Source of the DNA: DAHUYF01 sp963838385
GTDB taxonomy: Bacteria > Pseudomonadota > Alphaproteobacteria > ATCC43930 > CGMCC-115725
Direction: 5' to 3'
Assembly: GCA_963838385.1 (NCBI GenBank)
Contig: CAWIRE010000001.1
Span: forward strand, 806,001-870,000
Length of the DNA: 64,000 bases
Part shown: positions 16,567 to 27,661 of the stretch, one piece after another
Layout of the letters: each line of letters starts with the position of its first letter
How positions within the stretch are numbered: position 1 is the first letter of the stretch
Program-made: the position numbers and the translations under genes
The notes under the pieces: model-generated
What the model was told of the DNA's origin: nothing
The model's database searches: none
The model's input: the letters and a program-made list of their open reading frames with translations, nothing else

Positions 16567-16706
16567 GCTCGCCGGCCGCGAGCAGCCGCAGCTCGATCGG
16601 CGGCAATCTGGGCAGGCCCCGGTCGCTCTTGCAAGAGGATGGCGGCCAGCGTGAAGGCGCGCGTCGCACCCGCCGACGCCACGGCATCAACGATATCATC
16701 GTCCAA
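16391..16706 (-). pseudogene. possible small gene with +1 frameshift
   Basis: A minus-strand frame starts (TTG codon) DDDIVDAVASAGATRAFTLA then AILLQER, and after a CCGGGG run continues smoothly one frame over as GLPRLPPIELRLLAAGELTA then AAAELRDIAES. Removing one base of the C4 run at 16617-16620 (plus strand) joins them. The joined protein would be about 60-105 residues and helical, with no family recognised. The 3-prime half overlaps the plus-strand gene at 16318, so one of the two is probably not functional. The 304 bases from 16567 to 16870 hold nothing else. Confidence 0.3.
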
Positions 16707-16870
16707 TAGACAAGCCCTCGGCTTGATCGTATTTTATTCATGGTCGCATCCGCTCGAAGCGGACAGGCGCAACGGACGGTTCGCCAAAGCGCGCATGCGG
16801 GAGGCCGGAAAGCGGGGTCACGCCGCGGCGTGGGTCTCCCAGGACATCGCAAAACGCGAGGGGAAAGCCG

Positions 16871-17197
16871 ATGATCTACGAATTGCGCATCTATCGCTGC
16901 GTGCCCGGCCGACTGCCGGCGCTGATCTCGCGCTTCCAGAACCATACGTTGCGGATCTGGGAGAAGCACGGCATCCGGCAGGCGGGGTTCTGGACGACGC
17001 TGATCGGCGAGAGCAACCAGCAGCTCACCTACATGCTCGCCTGGGACAGCTTGGCCGACCGCGAGAAGCGCTGGGGCGCGTTCATCGCCGACCCCGAATG
17101 GATCGCGACCCGCGCCGAGACCGAGAAGGACGGCCAGCTCGTGCAGGACATCCGCAACGAGCTGCTGGCGCCGACGGCGTTTTCCGCGCTGAAGTGA
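16871..17197 (+). CDS. NIPSNAP family protein
   Basis: A 108-residue ferredoxin-like dimeric alpha/beta-barrel protein of the NIPSNAP family. It opens MIYELRIYRCVPGRLPALIS, the standard first strand and helix, followed by HGIRQAGFWTTLIGESNQQL and a WDSLADREKRWGAF helix, where the aspartate-serine-leucine-x-x-arginine is a family signature. Full length for a single-domain bacterial member. Bacterial functions are not well established. GAGGGGAAAG lies upstream of the ATG. It seems an independent unit in the accessory region. Confidence 0.8.
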   Translation: MIYELRIYRCVPGRLPALISRFQNHTLRIWEKHGIRQAGFWTTLIGESNQQLTYMLAWDSLADREKRWGAFIADPEWIATRAETEKDGQLVQDIRNELLAPTAFSALK

Positions 17198-17243
17198 GCG
17201 GCGGCAACGCCGCTGCCGTCACGGGCGACGCGGTCCGGACCGG

Positions 17244-17390
17244 TCAGCTCCGCGGGATGTGCTGATTGGGTTCCGAGTGATCGTGCCGTCGCTCCTCCTC
17301 GCGCGAGCGAGCCGCGCAACCGACGAAGCCGACGATCAGCAACACGGCGACAACACCCAGCAAGACGAAGAACACCAGACCTTCGGTCAT
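17244..17390 (-). CDS. 48-aa single-helix membrane protein
   Basis: Starts MTEGLVFFVLLGVVAVLLIV with one strong hydrophobic helix (residues 4-26), then a short polar tail with Arg/Glu/His clusters. A purine-rich GGGAGA precedes the ATG at about ten bases. No family recognised. Convergent with the NIPSNAP gene. Confidence 0.45.
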   Translation of the reverse strand: MTEGLVFFVLLGVVAVLLIVGFVGCAARSREEERRHDHSEPNQHIPRS

Positions 17391-17835
17391 ATCGCGTCTC
17401 CCGCCGAGAACAGAGGAGCCGAAGGTGCTCGGGGGTGAGTCCAGCCGCCAAGGCCGGCAAGACGCCATTGCAGGACTTCTGGAATCGCCCCTTCCCCTCT
17501 CACGGGGGAACGGCCGCGAGGTGCGGGCGTGCCACGAGAAAACGCTCGGTTGCGAAGCCATCGCGCCGTTCCGCGCGGCTTGCGACTGTTTTCACGCCAA
17601 CAGTAAAGCCGAGGAGGCACGGCCTCGGCATTGATCCAGCGCAAGGCCTTGCTTTCGCGGTGGGGCGATCGCCGCCGACCGAAAGGGGACCCATGGAGGC
17701 ACGGGGAGGAAGATCTTGGCGCGCCTGGGACGCGCCGGGCCGATCGACCCATCGTATGTCGCCTTCCCCGCTTTCGCGCAGGGCTGTCCGGGGAATGGAA
17801 TTAGGTTGTCGTGCCAGTCTTCGGTGTTCGTTTTG
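17391..17835. other. gap with repeats left of the IS4 element
   Basis: No plausible gene. The right half contains the palindrome-like repeat at 17764-17795, whose inverted twin lies at 19205-19236 on the other side of the IS. The left half has fragments of purine-rich and GC-rich sequence without recognisable function. Confidence 0.4.
17764..17795 (+). repeat. outer inverted repeat, left copy
   Basis: A 32-base sequence beginning TTCCCCGCTTTCGCGCAGGG. Its reverse complement at 19205-19236 matches at 31 of 32 positions. The copies lie about 40-50 bases outside the inner inverted repeats that bound the IS4 element. Confidence 0.7.
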
Positions 17836-19153
17836 ATCGTCATGGCCGGGCTTGTCCCACAGCTGTCCGGTTCGGGTTTCAGTTCCACTGGAGGGTCATT
17901 TGAGCGGCGTTGATCTGCGGGGGTGGATCGAGCTGCAACAGTCGATCGATGGGCCTGCGGTGCATCAGGTTGGCGCGAACCAGTCTGGCGAAGGCGAGAG
18001 GGCTTCGAATGGCGGTTTGCGTCGCCTGAGCGAGGCGAAGCAGCAGGAAGGCGATCAGCGCCACCGCGATCTGGATACGCACGGCGTTTTCGGAGGTGCC
18101 GAGGAAGTGGTTGATCTTCAGGACCTGCTTGACCCAGCGGAAGAACAGTTCGATCGCCCAGCGGCGCTGGTAAAGATCGGCGATTTCCTGGGCGGTTGCG
18201 TCGAGGTCATTGCTCAGCAGGCGCAAGATCTTGCCCGCCTCGGTCATGACCCGGACCTCGCGCACGGCGTGTTGCATGGGGTTGCGCCGGTTGTTGCACT
18301 GGCGCGCGGGGAGGAAGCCGATGCGATCGCTGAGGATCGTGCTGTCTTGGGGCAGAGGCAGCTCCTCGATGAGTTCGAGCGGGGTGTTGGCCTTGAAGCG
18401 GGTCACGATCCGGCATTGCGCCGCGTCGAGTTTCGCCCACCAGCCATAGTCGTAGTAACCGAGGTCGAAGACATAGGTGGCTCCGGCGTCGATCGGCATC
18501 TGTTGCGCAACGCTGATGTCGGTGACGTTCGCCGCGCTGACCGCGGCGTAGATCGGCCGATCGGCGTCGGCATCGTAGATGACGTGCACCTTGGCACCGC
18601 AGACCCCGGCCGAGAACCGCGCCCAGTTGGCGCTGTATCCGGTCAGACGCACACCTGTGGCGTCGATGAGATAGGTGGTTTCGGCAAGCTTGCGGCGCAG
18701 CCCACGATGGGCCTGCGCCATCATCATCGCCAGAAGCTCGGCGAACATCGCCGCCGGCCGCACCGCATTGGCATCGCTCAGTGTCGAGCGCCGCGGTGGC
18801 TCAACACCCAGATGGTAGAGCCGGTCCGCGTGGCTCTCCAAGCCGTCCACGATCTCGCGCAGGCTTATGGCGCCCGAAAGCTGCCCGTGCAGCAGCGCCA
18901 CGAACTGGCTCTTCGTCGTCAGCCGGCGGACGCCCGCATCAGCCCCATGGGCTTCCACCATCCGATCGAACACAGGCCACGGAACGTGCTTAAGAACACT
19001 ATGAAGTACGCTATTCTGATGCCGCATGGCGTCGATCCTCATCTCGTGTCCCGGAACGTTTGCCAACGTCCAGGACCGAGTAGAATCAACGCCATGCGCT
19101 TCGTCCACAAAAACCCAACCGGACAGCCGTGGCACAAGGCCGGGCATGACGAT
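17836..19153 (-). mobile_element. IS4-family insertion sequence
   Basis: A 1.3 kb unit with a single transposase gene bounded by imperfect inverted repeats of 45 bases, 17836-17880 (ATCGTCATGGCCGGGCTTGT...) and 19109-19153, matching at about 38 positions. The innermost part, CTGTCCGGTT followed by GGGTTT, is probably the true IS terminal repeat (about 18 bases), because the outer part of the arm resembles a common alphaproteobacterial palindrome. I could not find a convincing direct target duplication. The transposase looks intact. Confidence 0.7.
17879..19027 (-). CDS. IS4-family DDE transposase (DUF4372 N-terminus)
   Basis: A 382-residue cut-and-paste transposase. The N-terminal 70 residues (MRHQNSVLHSVLKHVPWPVF, then VRRLTTKSQFVALLHGQLSG) match the DUF4372 domain. 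The RNase-H-like core has the first Asp in TTYLIDATGVRLTGY, the second in YVFDLGYYDYGWW and the catalytic Glu in YQRRWAIELFFRWVK, which is an exact Y-x2-R-x3-E-x6-K signature of the IS4 family. The start at 19027 has GAGGA nine bases upstream; an in-frame ATG at 19042 and frames running into the right repeat are less likely. Intact, so the element may be active. Confidence 0.9.
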   Translation of the reverse strand: MRHQNSVLHSVLKHVPWPVFDRMVEAHGADAGVRRLTTKSQFVALLHGQLSGAISLREIVDGLESHADRLYHLGVEPPRRSTLSDANAVRPAAMFAELLAMMMAQAHRGLRRKLAETTYLIDATGVRLTGYSANWARFSAGVCGAKVHVIYDADADRPIYAAVSAANVTDISVAQQMPIDAGATYVFDLGYYDYGWWAKLDAAQCRIVTRFKANTPLELIEELPLPQDSTILSDRIGFLPARQCNNRRNPMQHAVREVRVMTEAGKILRLLSNDLDATAQEIADLYQRRWAIELFFRWVKQVLKINHFLGTSENAVRIQIAVALIAFLLLRLAQATQTAIRSPLAFARLVRANLMHRRPIDRLLQLDPPPQINAAQMTLQWN

Positions 19154-19204
19154 GCTGGATGGTGCTATGCATCAGAAAGACGCGCGGCGCGCTTCATCAA
19201 CATT

Positions 19205-19236
19205 TTCCCCGGACAGCCCTGCGCGACAGCGGGGAA
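19205..19236 (-). repeat. outer inverted repeat, right copy
   Basis: Reverse-complement twin (31 of 32 bases) of 17764-17795. Confidence 0.7.
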
Positions 19237-19263
19237 CCAGAGCAATCGACGTGCGGCTGCTCT

Positions 19264-19303
19264 TCTGGGCCCCCGCTTTCGCGGGGGCGGCAGAGATGAT
19301 TTT
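19264..19303 (+). repeat. dispersed palindrome CTGGGCCCCCGCTTTCGCGGGGG, copy 1
   Basis: A GC-rich hairpin (CCCCCGC, TTT loop region, GCGGGGG) followed by CGGCAGAGATGATTT. Copies at 29533-29572 (minus), 29586-29625 (plus) and 29828-29860 (plus) share the hairpin; the ATGATT-like tail is shared by those outside genes. It is a member of the family of intergenic palindromes common in alphaproteobacteria. Confidence 0.6.
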
Positions 19304-19381
19304 ATCTTCTCGCCAGCACTTTTCTCCGTGTCCTCCGTGCCTCCGTGGCGAAACCCATAGGCGATACCTTGCCCGATCCCC

Positions 19382-22300
19382 CTACACCGAGAAGTACTTC
19401 GCCTGCGGGTGGGTGACGACGATGGCGGAGGTCGATTGCTCGGGGTCGAGCTGGTCCTCGTCGGTCAATGACAGGCCGATCTCCTCGGCGTTGAGCAGCG
19501 CCAGGAGCTGGCGCTGGTCGGCGAGGTTGGGGCAGGCGGGATAACCGAAGGAATAGCGGCTGCCGCGATAACCCTGCTGCAGCAGCGCCTCGATGTCGCG
19601 CGCCTCCTCGCCGGCGAAGCCCAGCTCGGCGCGGATGCGCTTGTGGGTGTATTCCGCCATCGCCTCGGCCATCTCGACCGAGAGCCCGTGCAGGTAGAGA
19701 TAGTCCTGGTAGCGGTTCTCGCCGAACCATTCGCGCGCCACCTCGGAGGCGCGCGGCCCCATGGTGACGGCCTGCAGCCCGATCACGTCGCGCTCGTTGT
19801 CGCCGACGTCGCGGAAGAAATCGGCGATGCAGAGGCCGCCCTCCTTGGCCTGGCGCGGGAAGGAGAAGCGCGCCACCTCGCGCGCGCCCGCCTCGTCGAA
19901 GAGGATGACGTCGTTGCCCTCGGCCGCGCATTTCCAGAAGCCATAGGCGGCCTGCGGCACCAGGATGTCCTCGGCGATGGCGGTCTCGAGCAGGCGCTGC
20001 AGGATCGGGCGCAGCTCCTTGTGCGCCCAGAGCTTGAACTCGTCGAGCGTGCGCCCATCCTTGCGGAAGCCCCAATGGAATTGATAGAGCATGCGCTCGT
20101 TGAGATAGGGCACCAGCGCCTTCACCGGCACGCGCGCGACGATGCGCGGCCCCCAGAAGGGCGGCACCGGCACCGGGACGCGCCGCGTCAGCTCCTGGCG
20201 CCTGAGGCGGATCTCCTCGACATCGATCGGCCGCAGCACCCGCGCATCGGCGGCGCGGCCGAGCTTGCGCGTCTCGTTGACGACGCGGCCCCGGTTCTTC
20301 GCCCGCATCTCGGCGAGATGGGCGTCGAAGCGGCCGGTCATCACCTTGTCCATGAGGTCGAGGCCGTCGAAGGCGTCGCGGGCATAGGCGACGCGGCCCG
20401 AGGCATAGGCCTTGGCGCAATCCTCCTCGACATAGCGCCGGGTCAGCGCCGCGCCGCCCAGCATCACCGGCATGGAGAGGCCCTGGCGCGTCATCTCCTC
20501 GAGGTTCTCGCGCATCACCACGGTCGACTTCACCAGGAGGCCGGAAAGCCCGACGGCATCCGCCTTGTACTGCGCCGCCGCATCGAGAATGGCGTTGATC
20601 GGCTGCTTGATGCCGAGATTGACGACGCGGTAGCCGTTGTTGGTGAGGATGATGTCGACCAGGTTCTTGCCGATATCGTGCACGTCGCCCTTGACGGTGG
20701 CGAGCACGATCGTGCCTTTCTGCTGGCCCTCGAGGCGCTCCATGTGCGGCTCGAGCCAGCCCACCGCCGCCTTCATCGTCTCGGCCGATTGCAGCACGAA
20801 GGGGAGCTGCATCTTGCCCGCGCCGAAGAGCTCGCCCACCACCTTCATGCCGTCGAGCAGGAAGATGTTGATGATGTCGAGCGGCGGGTGCCTGGTCATG
20901 GCGAGCGCGAGATCCTCCTCGAGCCCCTGCCGGTCGCCATCGACGATGCGCTGCTTCAGCCGCTCCTCGACCGCCTCCGGCCGCGCCTTCTTCGCCGTCT
21001 TCGCCGCCACCCGGTTCTCGAAGAGCGCGATGAAGGCCTGCAGCGGGTCGTAGCCCTCGCGCCTGCGGTCGAAGATCAGGTCCTCGGCGACGCGCGCCTC
21101 CGCCTCGGGGATGCGGTGGAGCGGCATGATCTTCGAGACGTGGACGATGGCGCCGGTGAGCCCGCGCTTCAGCGCGTGGTCGAGGAAGACCGAGTTCAGC
21201 ACGTGGCGCGCCGGCGGGTTGAGGCCGAAGGAGATGTTGGAGAGGCCGAGGATGATCTGGCACTCCGGCAGCTCGCGCGCGAGACGCTCGATCGCCTCGA
21301 GGGTCCACAATCCGAGCTTGCGGTCGTCCTCGTTGCCGGTGCAGATGGTGAAGGTGAGCGGGTCGAACATCAGATCCGCCGGCGGCAGGCCGTGGCGGTT
21401 GCAGGCGAAATCGTAGAGCCGGCGGGCGATCTCGAGCTTGCGCTCGACCTCCTTGGCCATGCCCTGCTCGTCGATGGTGAGCGCGATGACGGCGGTGCCG
21501 AAGCGGCGGGCGAGATCGAGGCGCTTGGCCGCAGGAACCTCGCCATCCTCGAAATTGATCGAGTTCAAGATGGGTTTGCCGCCATAGAGCTTGAGCGCCG
21601 CCTCGAGCACCGGCAACTCGGTCGAATCGATCACCAGCGGCGCGTTCACCGAGCCGCGCATGCGGGTCACCGCCTCGCTCATATCGGCGACCTCGTCGCG
21701 GCCGACGAAGGCGGTGCAGAGGTCGAGGGCGTGCGAGCCCTCCTTGGCCTGCTCGCGCGCCATCTCGACGCAGCCATCCCAGTCGCCCTTCTCCTGGAGC
21801 TGGCGGAACTGCTTGGAGCCGTTGGCATTGCAGCGCTCGCCGATGGAGAGATAGGCATTCTCCTGGCGCAGCGCCGTCTGGGCATAGAGCGAGGCGATCG
21901 ACGGGACCCAGACGCTGCGGCGCGGTCTTGGGCCGCGGCCGGAAGCCGTCGGCGGCGAGCCGCCGCAGCATGGCGTCGAGCGCCTGGATATGCGGCACGT
22001 CGGTGCCGCAGCAGCCGCCGATGAGATTGACGCCGTCCTCGCCGACGAAGCGCTCCTGCCATTGCGCGAGCTCCGACGGGCTCAGCGGATAATGCGTGTG
22101 GCCGTCCACCAGCTCCGGCAGGCCGGCATTGGGCTGCACCGAGACGAGGCCCGGCCAGCTCTCGCTCAGCCATTTGACATGCTCGGCCATCTCCAGCGGG
22201 CCGGTGGCGCAATTGATGCCGAGCATCGGCACGTCGAGCGCGCCGATGACGGTGGCGGCCGCCGCGATGTCGGCGCCGACCAGCAGCGTGCCGGTGGTCT

Positions 22301-22878
22301 CGACCGTGACCTGCACGAAGATCGGCATGTCCTTGCCCGCCTCGGCGCGGGCGCGCTTGGCCGCGTTCACCGCCGCCTTGATCTGCAGCGTGTCCTGGCA
22401 GGTCTCGACCAGGATGGCATCGACCCCGCCGGCGACGAGGCCGCGGCATTGCACGGCGAGCGCATCCTCGAGCGTCTGGTAGTCGATATGGCCGAGGGAG
22501 GGCAGCCGCGTGCCGGGGCCGACCGAGCCGATGACGAAGCGCGCGCGGCCGTCGCCGGCGAAGGCCTCGACCGCCTCGCGCGCCAGCTCGGCGGCGCGGC
22601 GGTTGACGTCGATGGGCCTTGTCGGCGATGCCGAACTCGCCCAGCGTCACCGGCGAGCCGCCGAAGCTGTTGGTCTGCACCGCGTCGGCGCCGGCCCGCA
22701 GATAGCCCATATGGATCTCGCGCACGAGGTCGGGCCGGCTCTCGCACAGGATGTCGGTGCAGTTCTCGTGGCCGTGATAGTCGCGCTCGACCTCGAGATG
22801 GCGCGCCTGCATCTGCGTCCCCATCGCGCCGTCGCAGAGCAGCACGCGGTCGGCGAGATAATCGAGGATATGTGGCAT
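19382..22878 (-). CDS. metH: cobalamin-dependent methionine synthase, two frameshifts
   Basis: MetH transfers a methyl group from methyltetrahydrofolate to homocysteine through cobalamin. Corrected length is about 1164 residues. In order: homocysteine domain (DGAMGTQMQ at the start, NCATGP, and zinc-binding GGCCGT near residue 285), pterin domain (AYLSIGERCNANGSK, SINFEDGE), cobalamin-binding cap and domain (DVHDIGKNLV, the lower-ligand DxHxxG), and the reactivation domain (RYSFGYPACP, AdoMet-binding). The reading frame shifts twice, each by one extra base: at the GGG of 22614-22616 (DKA then IDVNRRAAEL) and near 21919-21920 (RPRPKTA then RSVWVPSIAS). All domains remain intelligible across the shifts. 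Four bases follow metF, so the genes are one operon. Confidence 0.9.
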
Positions 22879-22882
22879 GGGC

Positions 22883-23807
22883 TCAGCCTCTCGCTGGCGA
22901 CGCGGCGGCGACGGGGCCGCGCACGCCGATCATGTGGCAGATGGCGACGATGAGATCGGCGCGGTTCAGCGTGTAGAAATGGAACTCGTTGATCCCCGCC
23001 GCCTGCAGCAGCCGGCATTGCTCGGCGGCGATCGAGGCGGCGACGAGGCGGCGCGTGTCGGGATCGTCGTCGAGCCCGTCGAACATCGGCGCCATCCAGG
23101 CCGGCAGCGAGGCGCCGCAGGCGGCGGCGAACTTCTTCACCTGGGCGAAATTCGTCACCGGCAGGATGCCCGGCACGATCGGCAGGCCGATGCCGGCGGC
23201 GGCAGTGCGGTCGAGGAAGCGCAGATAGACCTCGACATCGAAGAAGAACTGGGTGATGGCGCGGGTGGCGCCGGCATCGATCTTGCGCTTGAGATTGTCG
23301 AGATCATGGCCGGCGCTCTCGGCCTCGGGATGGGTCTCGGGATAGGCGGCGACGCTGAGCTCGAAATCGGCGACCCGCCGCAGCCCCGCCACCAGCTCGG
23401 CGGCATAGGGATAGCCCCCGGGCGTCGGGCGGTAGGGCCCCTCGCCCGGGGTAACGTCGCCGCGCAGCGCCACCAGATGGCGGATGCCCGCCTCCCAATA
23501 GCGCCGCGCGATCTCGTCGATCTCGGCCGCTCCCGGCGCCGATGCAGGTGAGATGCGCCGCGGGCTCGAGCCCGGTCTCGCCGCGGATGCGCAGCACCGT
23601 GCCGTGGGTGCGCTCGCGCGTGCTGCCGCCGGCGCCATAGGTGACGGAGACGAAGCGCGGACCCAGGGGCTCCAGCCGCTTCACCGTCTCCCACAGCTTC
23701 GCCGCCATCTCGGGCGTCTTGGGCGGGAAGAACTCGAACGAGACCAGCGGCCGCCTGCCGGCGCGCACCGGCTCGGCGGCGAGCAGCGCCTGGCGCGGGC
23801 CGATCAT
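22883..23807 (-). CDS. metF: 5,10-methylenetetrahydrofolate reductase, one frameshift
   Basis: MetF reduces methylene-THF to methyl-THF with a flavin, supplying MetH, whose gene follows after four bases. Corrected length 307 residues, normal for the family. Marks: PLVSFEFFPPKTPEM with the catalytic Glu of EFFPP near residue 23, FVSVTYGAGGST, HLTCIGAG, GIRHLVALRGD, and ITQFFFDVEVYLRF. The frame shifts by one extra base in the CCC at 23532-23534 (plus strand), between HLTCIGAG and AAEIDEIARRYW. The ATG at 23807 overlaps the stop of the upstream regulator gene (ATGA), indicating coupled translation. Confidence 0.9.
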
Positions 23808-24773
23808 GGCGACGCTCCCGCGGCCTGGCGCGCGGAGAGGGCGGCCTCGGCGGCAGGACGGCGATGCGCCGGCCAGAGCGAAACGGTCAGCGGATCGCCC
23901 GGCAGGTGGCGCACCGGATCGGGCTCGAGCCCGGCAGCGCGGCACCACAGCGTGATCTCGCCATCGGCGAATCCGAGGCGGCGATGGGCATGCTCGCTGC
24001 GCAGGAATTCGAGCCCGTGCGGCGCGAAATCGGCGATCACCAGCCGGCCGCCGGGCCTGAGCACCCGCGCCGCCTCGGCGATCACCTGCGCCGGATCCTC
24101 GGCGTAATGCAGCACCTGGTGGATCACCACCGCATCGAAAGAGGCGCCGGCGAGCGGCAGCTGATACATGTCGGCCTGGCGGATCGAGCAGTTGCGCAGC
24201 GCCGCCCGCTCGAGATTGACCCGCGCCACCGCCAGCATCTCGCGCGAGAAGTCGACGCCGAGCGCGCGCTCCACGCGCGGCCCGAAGATCTCCAGCATCC
24301 GCCCGGTGCCGGTGCCGACATCGAGGAGATCGTGCAGCCCTTCGGCCGGCAGCAGCCGGACCAGCGCCGCCTCGACCTCCTTCTCGTCGATATAGAGCGA
24401 GCGGATGCGGCCCCATTGCGCGGCATTGGCGCGGAAATAGGAATTGGCCTGCTCGGCGCGCTGGCGCTTCACCTGGGCGAGCCGCTCGCGGTCGAGGGCC
24501 AGGGTCGAAATCGGCTTCCGGCAGCAGCTCCAGCAGGCGGCGGCCGAGCGCGCCGCGCTCGGCCCGGCGGTAGAACACCCAGCTGCCCTCGCGGAAACGG
24601 TCGAGCAGCCCGGCATCGCAGAGCAGCTTCAGATGCCGCGACACCCGCGGCTGGCTCTGCCCCAGGATCTCGGTGAGCTCGCTGACGGTGAGCTCGCCCT
24701 GGTCGCACAAGGCCAGCAGCCTGAGCCGCGTCGGCTCCGCCGCCGCCCGCAACCCCGCCAAAAGCTCGTCCAT
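23804..24773 (-). CDS. ArsR-type regulator fused to SAM-dependent methyltransferase domain, one frameshift
   Basis: Corrected length about 322 residues. Residues 1-90 are an ArsR winged helix (RLLALCDQGELTVSELTEIL, SQPRVSRHLKLLCDAGLL, then the wing GSWVFYRR); no metal-binding CxC is present in the recognition helix. The C-terminal part is a class I methyltransferase fold with LLDVGTGTGRMLEIFG as the SAM-binding motif and VVIHQVLHYAEDP. Such fusions in proteobacteria regulate methionine genes and respond to S-adenosylhomocysteine (SahR-type), which fits its place as first gene before metF and metH. One extra base in the run at 24502-24504 shifts the frame between LPEADFD and LALDRERLAQ. Likely autoregulatory through the palindromes upstream. 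Confidence 0.8.
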
Positions 24774-24788
24774 GCCGCCTCCCGAGGC

Positions 24789-24825
24789 TTATATCGACGT
24801 TGTGATATAAACATATCCTTATATG
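24789..24825 (-). promoter_or_regulatory. AT-rich palindromes upstream of the regulator: probable operator
   Basis: In an otherwise GC-rich region, TTATATC (24789-24795) and GATATAA (24804-24810) form a perfect 7-base inverted repeat with an 8-base spacer, followed at once by CATAT (24812-24816) and ATATG (24821-24825). They lie 16-52 bases before the ATG at 24773, the expected place for an ArsR-family operator overlapping the promoter. ArsR sites are usually AT-rich imperfect inverted repeats of this kind. Confidence 0.65.
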
Positions 24826-25058
24826 AACGCAAGAACGGATTGGCAGTTGCCTCCTTCCCCCTTGAGGAGGAGCGGCGGCGAGGCCGCCCACCCTCGTCCC
24901 CTCCGGCGAGCCGCTAGCGTTTTGCCGCGGGCCATGGTAGCGAGAGAAACCAAAGGAGGGGTCGCCGGTTCCACCCGCGCCATGCGCGATGATCCGGCCG
25001 CCCCCCGCAACCGCCGATCCCCTTGCGGGGCCGGTCACAGCGAGGGCCCGAACCAGCC

Positions 25059-25703
25059 ATGTTCCCGCGCCGTCTGCTTCGCCTGTTGATCCTTGTCGTC
25101 GGTGTCAGCTTGGCCGCCGGAGGCGCCGGCCGGGCCGCCGGCACCGATCCCGCCGGCTTCATCAACGAGCTGGTCGACCAGGCGTTGAAGGCCCTCGACA
25201 ACAAGCAGCTGACCAACGAGGACCGCGCCCGGCAATTCCGCGAGCTGCTCGACCATGATTTCGACATGACGCGCATCGCGCGCTTCGTGCTCGGGCGCTA
25301 CTGGAACGAGGCGAGCGAGCAGGACCGCCAGCAGTTCCAGAAGCTGTTCGAGGCATATGTGGTCCGCGGCTATGCCCAGCGCTTCAGCGACTACAGCGGC
25401 GAGAAGGTGAAGATCACGGGCTCGCGGCCCGAGGGCCAGACCAGCACCGTGGTGCAGAGCCAGATCATCCGCACCGACGGCGCGCCGCCGGCCAAGGTCG
25501 ACTGGCGCGTGCGCAAGGTCGATGACGGCTTCAAGATCGTCAACGTCGATGTCGAGGGCGTCAGCATGGTGGTCACCCAGCGCGAGGAGTTCAGCTCGGT
25601 GATCCAGCGCAGCGGCGGCCTCGCCGGCCTCAACAAGATGCTGCAGGAAAAGCTCGCCAGCGGCGACACCAGCCTCAACCCGTCGGGCGCGAAGGCGGAA
25701 TAG
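25059..25703 (+). CDS. MlaC/HpnM-type periplasmic phospholipid-binding protein
   Basis: A 214-residue exported protein: signal MFPRRLLRLLILVVGVSLAA, cleavage near residue 28, and a mature domain of the Tol_Tol_Ttg2 (MlaC) family. Conserved pieces: RARQFRELLDHDFDMTRIAR, FVLGRYWNEASEQDRQQFQK, then beta strands VKITGSRPEGQTSTVVQSQI and VDWRVRKVDDGFKIVNVDVEG. MlaC carries phospholipids between the outer-membrane and inner-membrane Mla complexes; the HpnM branch serves hopanoid transport. No other mla or hpn genes are here, so which branch applies is open. The ATG at 25059 is taken since the signal peptide begins there; 25023 is in frame. Confidence 0.8.
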   Translation: MFPRRLLRLLILVVGVSLAAGGAGRAAGTDPAGFINELVDQALKALDNKQLTNEDRARQFRELLDHDFDMTRIARFVLGRYWNEASEQDRQQFQKLFEAYVVRGYAQRFSDYSGEKVKITGSRPEGQTSTVVQSQIIRTDGAPPAKVDWRVRKVDDGFKIVNVDVEGVSMVVTQREEFSSVIQRSGGLAGLNKMLQEKLASGDTSLNPSGAKAE

Positions 25704-25710
25704 GGAAGCT

Positions 25711-25792
25711 AGTTGTCAGTTGTCAGTTCTCAGTGCTCGATCGGGACTGGCTGCGGACTGACGACTGATAACTGACAACTGATAACTGACAA

Positions 25793-25795
<3 letters not shown>
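25711..25795. repeat. inverted arrays of TCAGTTGTCAGTT units between convergent genes
   Basis: Left arm: repeats of GTTGTCAGTT (25712-25734). Right arm: repeats of AACTGACAACTGATAACTG (25764-25795) in the opposite orientation, with a 30-base loop. It can form a long hairpin between the MlaC-like gene and ettA, whose stop codon lies inside the right arm. The position suggests a bidirectional terminator, but there is no long T run. Similar arrays next to rpoD (58862-58970) have a different unit. Confidence 0.6.
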
Positions 25796-27472
<1,677 letters not shown>

Positions 27473-27661
27473 CAGCGAGCTCCGGCGGATGGGGGGTGCG
27501 CCCGAGTTCTAGCGGATGGCGGCGGAGCGGCGCAAATGCGTGGAGCGCGCGCTCGCACGCGGAGATCGTATCGGAGGTCTTCTGCGCGCTTGAGGCGGAG
27601 AAGGATTGAGGATGAGGTGGGTGGGCGCAGCGCAAGGCGAGGCGCCCCCCACCTCACTCGG

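Noticed and set aside
21919..24504. Programmed frameshifting in metH, metF or the regulator
   Set aside because: No slippery heptamer, and the slips are all single extra bases in G/C runs, also seen in dnaG and pspF.
24774..25058. Cobalamin or SAM riboswitch before metF/metH
   Set aside because: No recognisable B12-box or SAM aptamer core; the AT-rich palindromes look like protein-binding sites instead.
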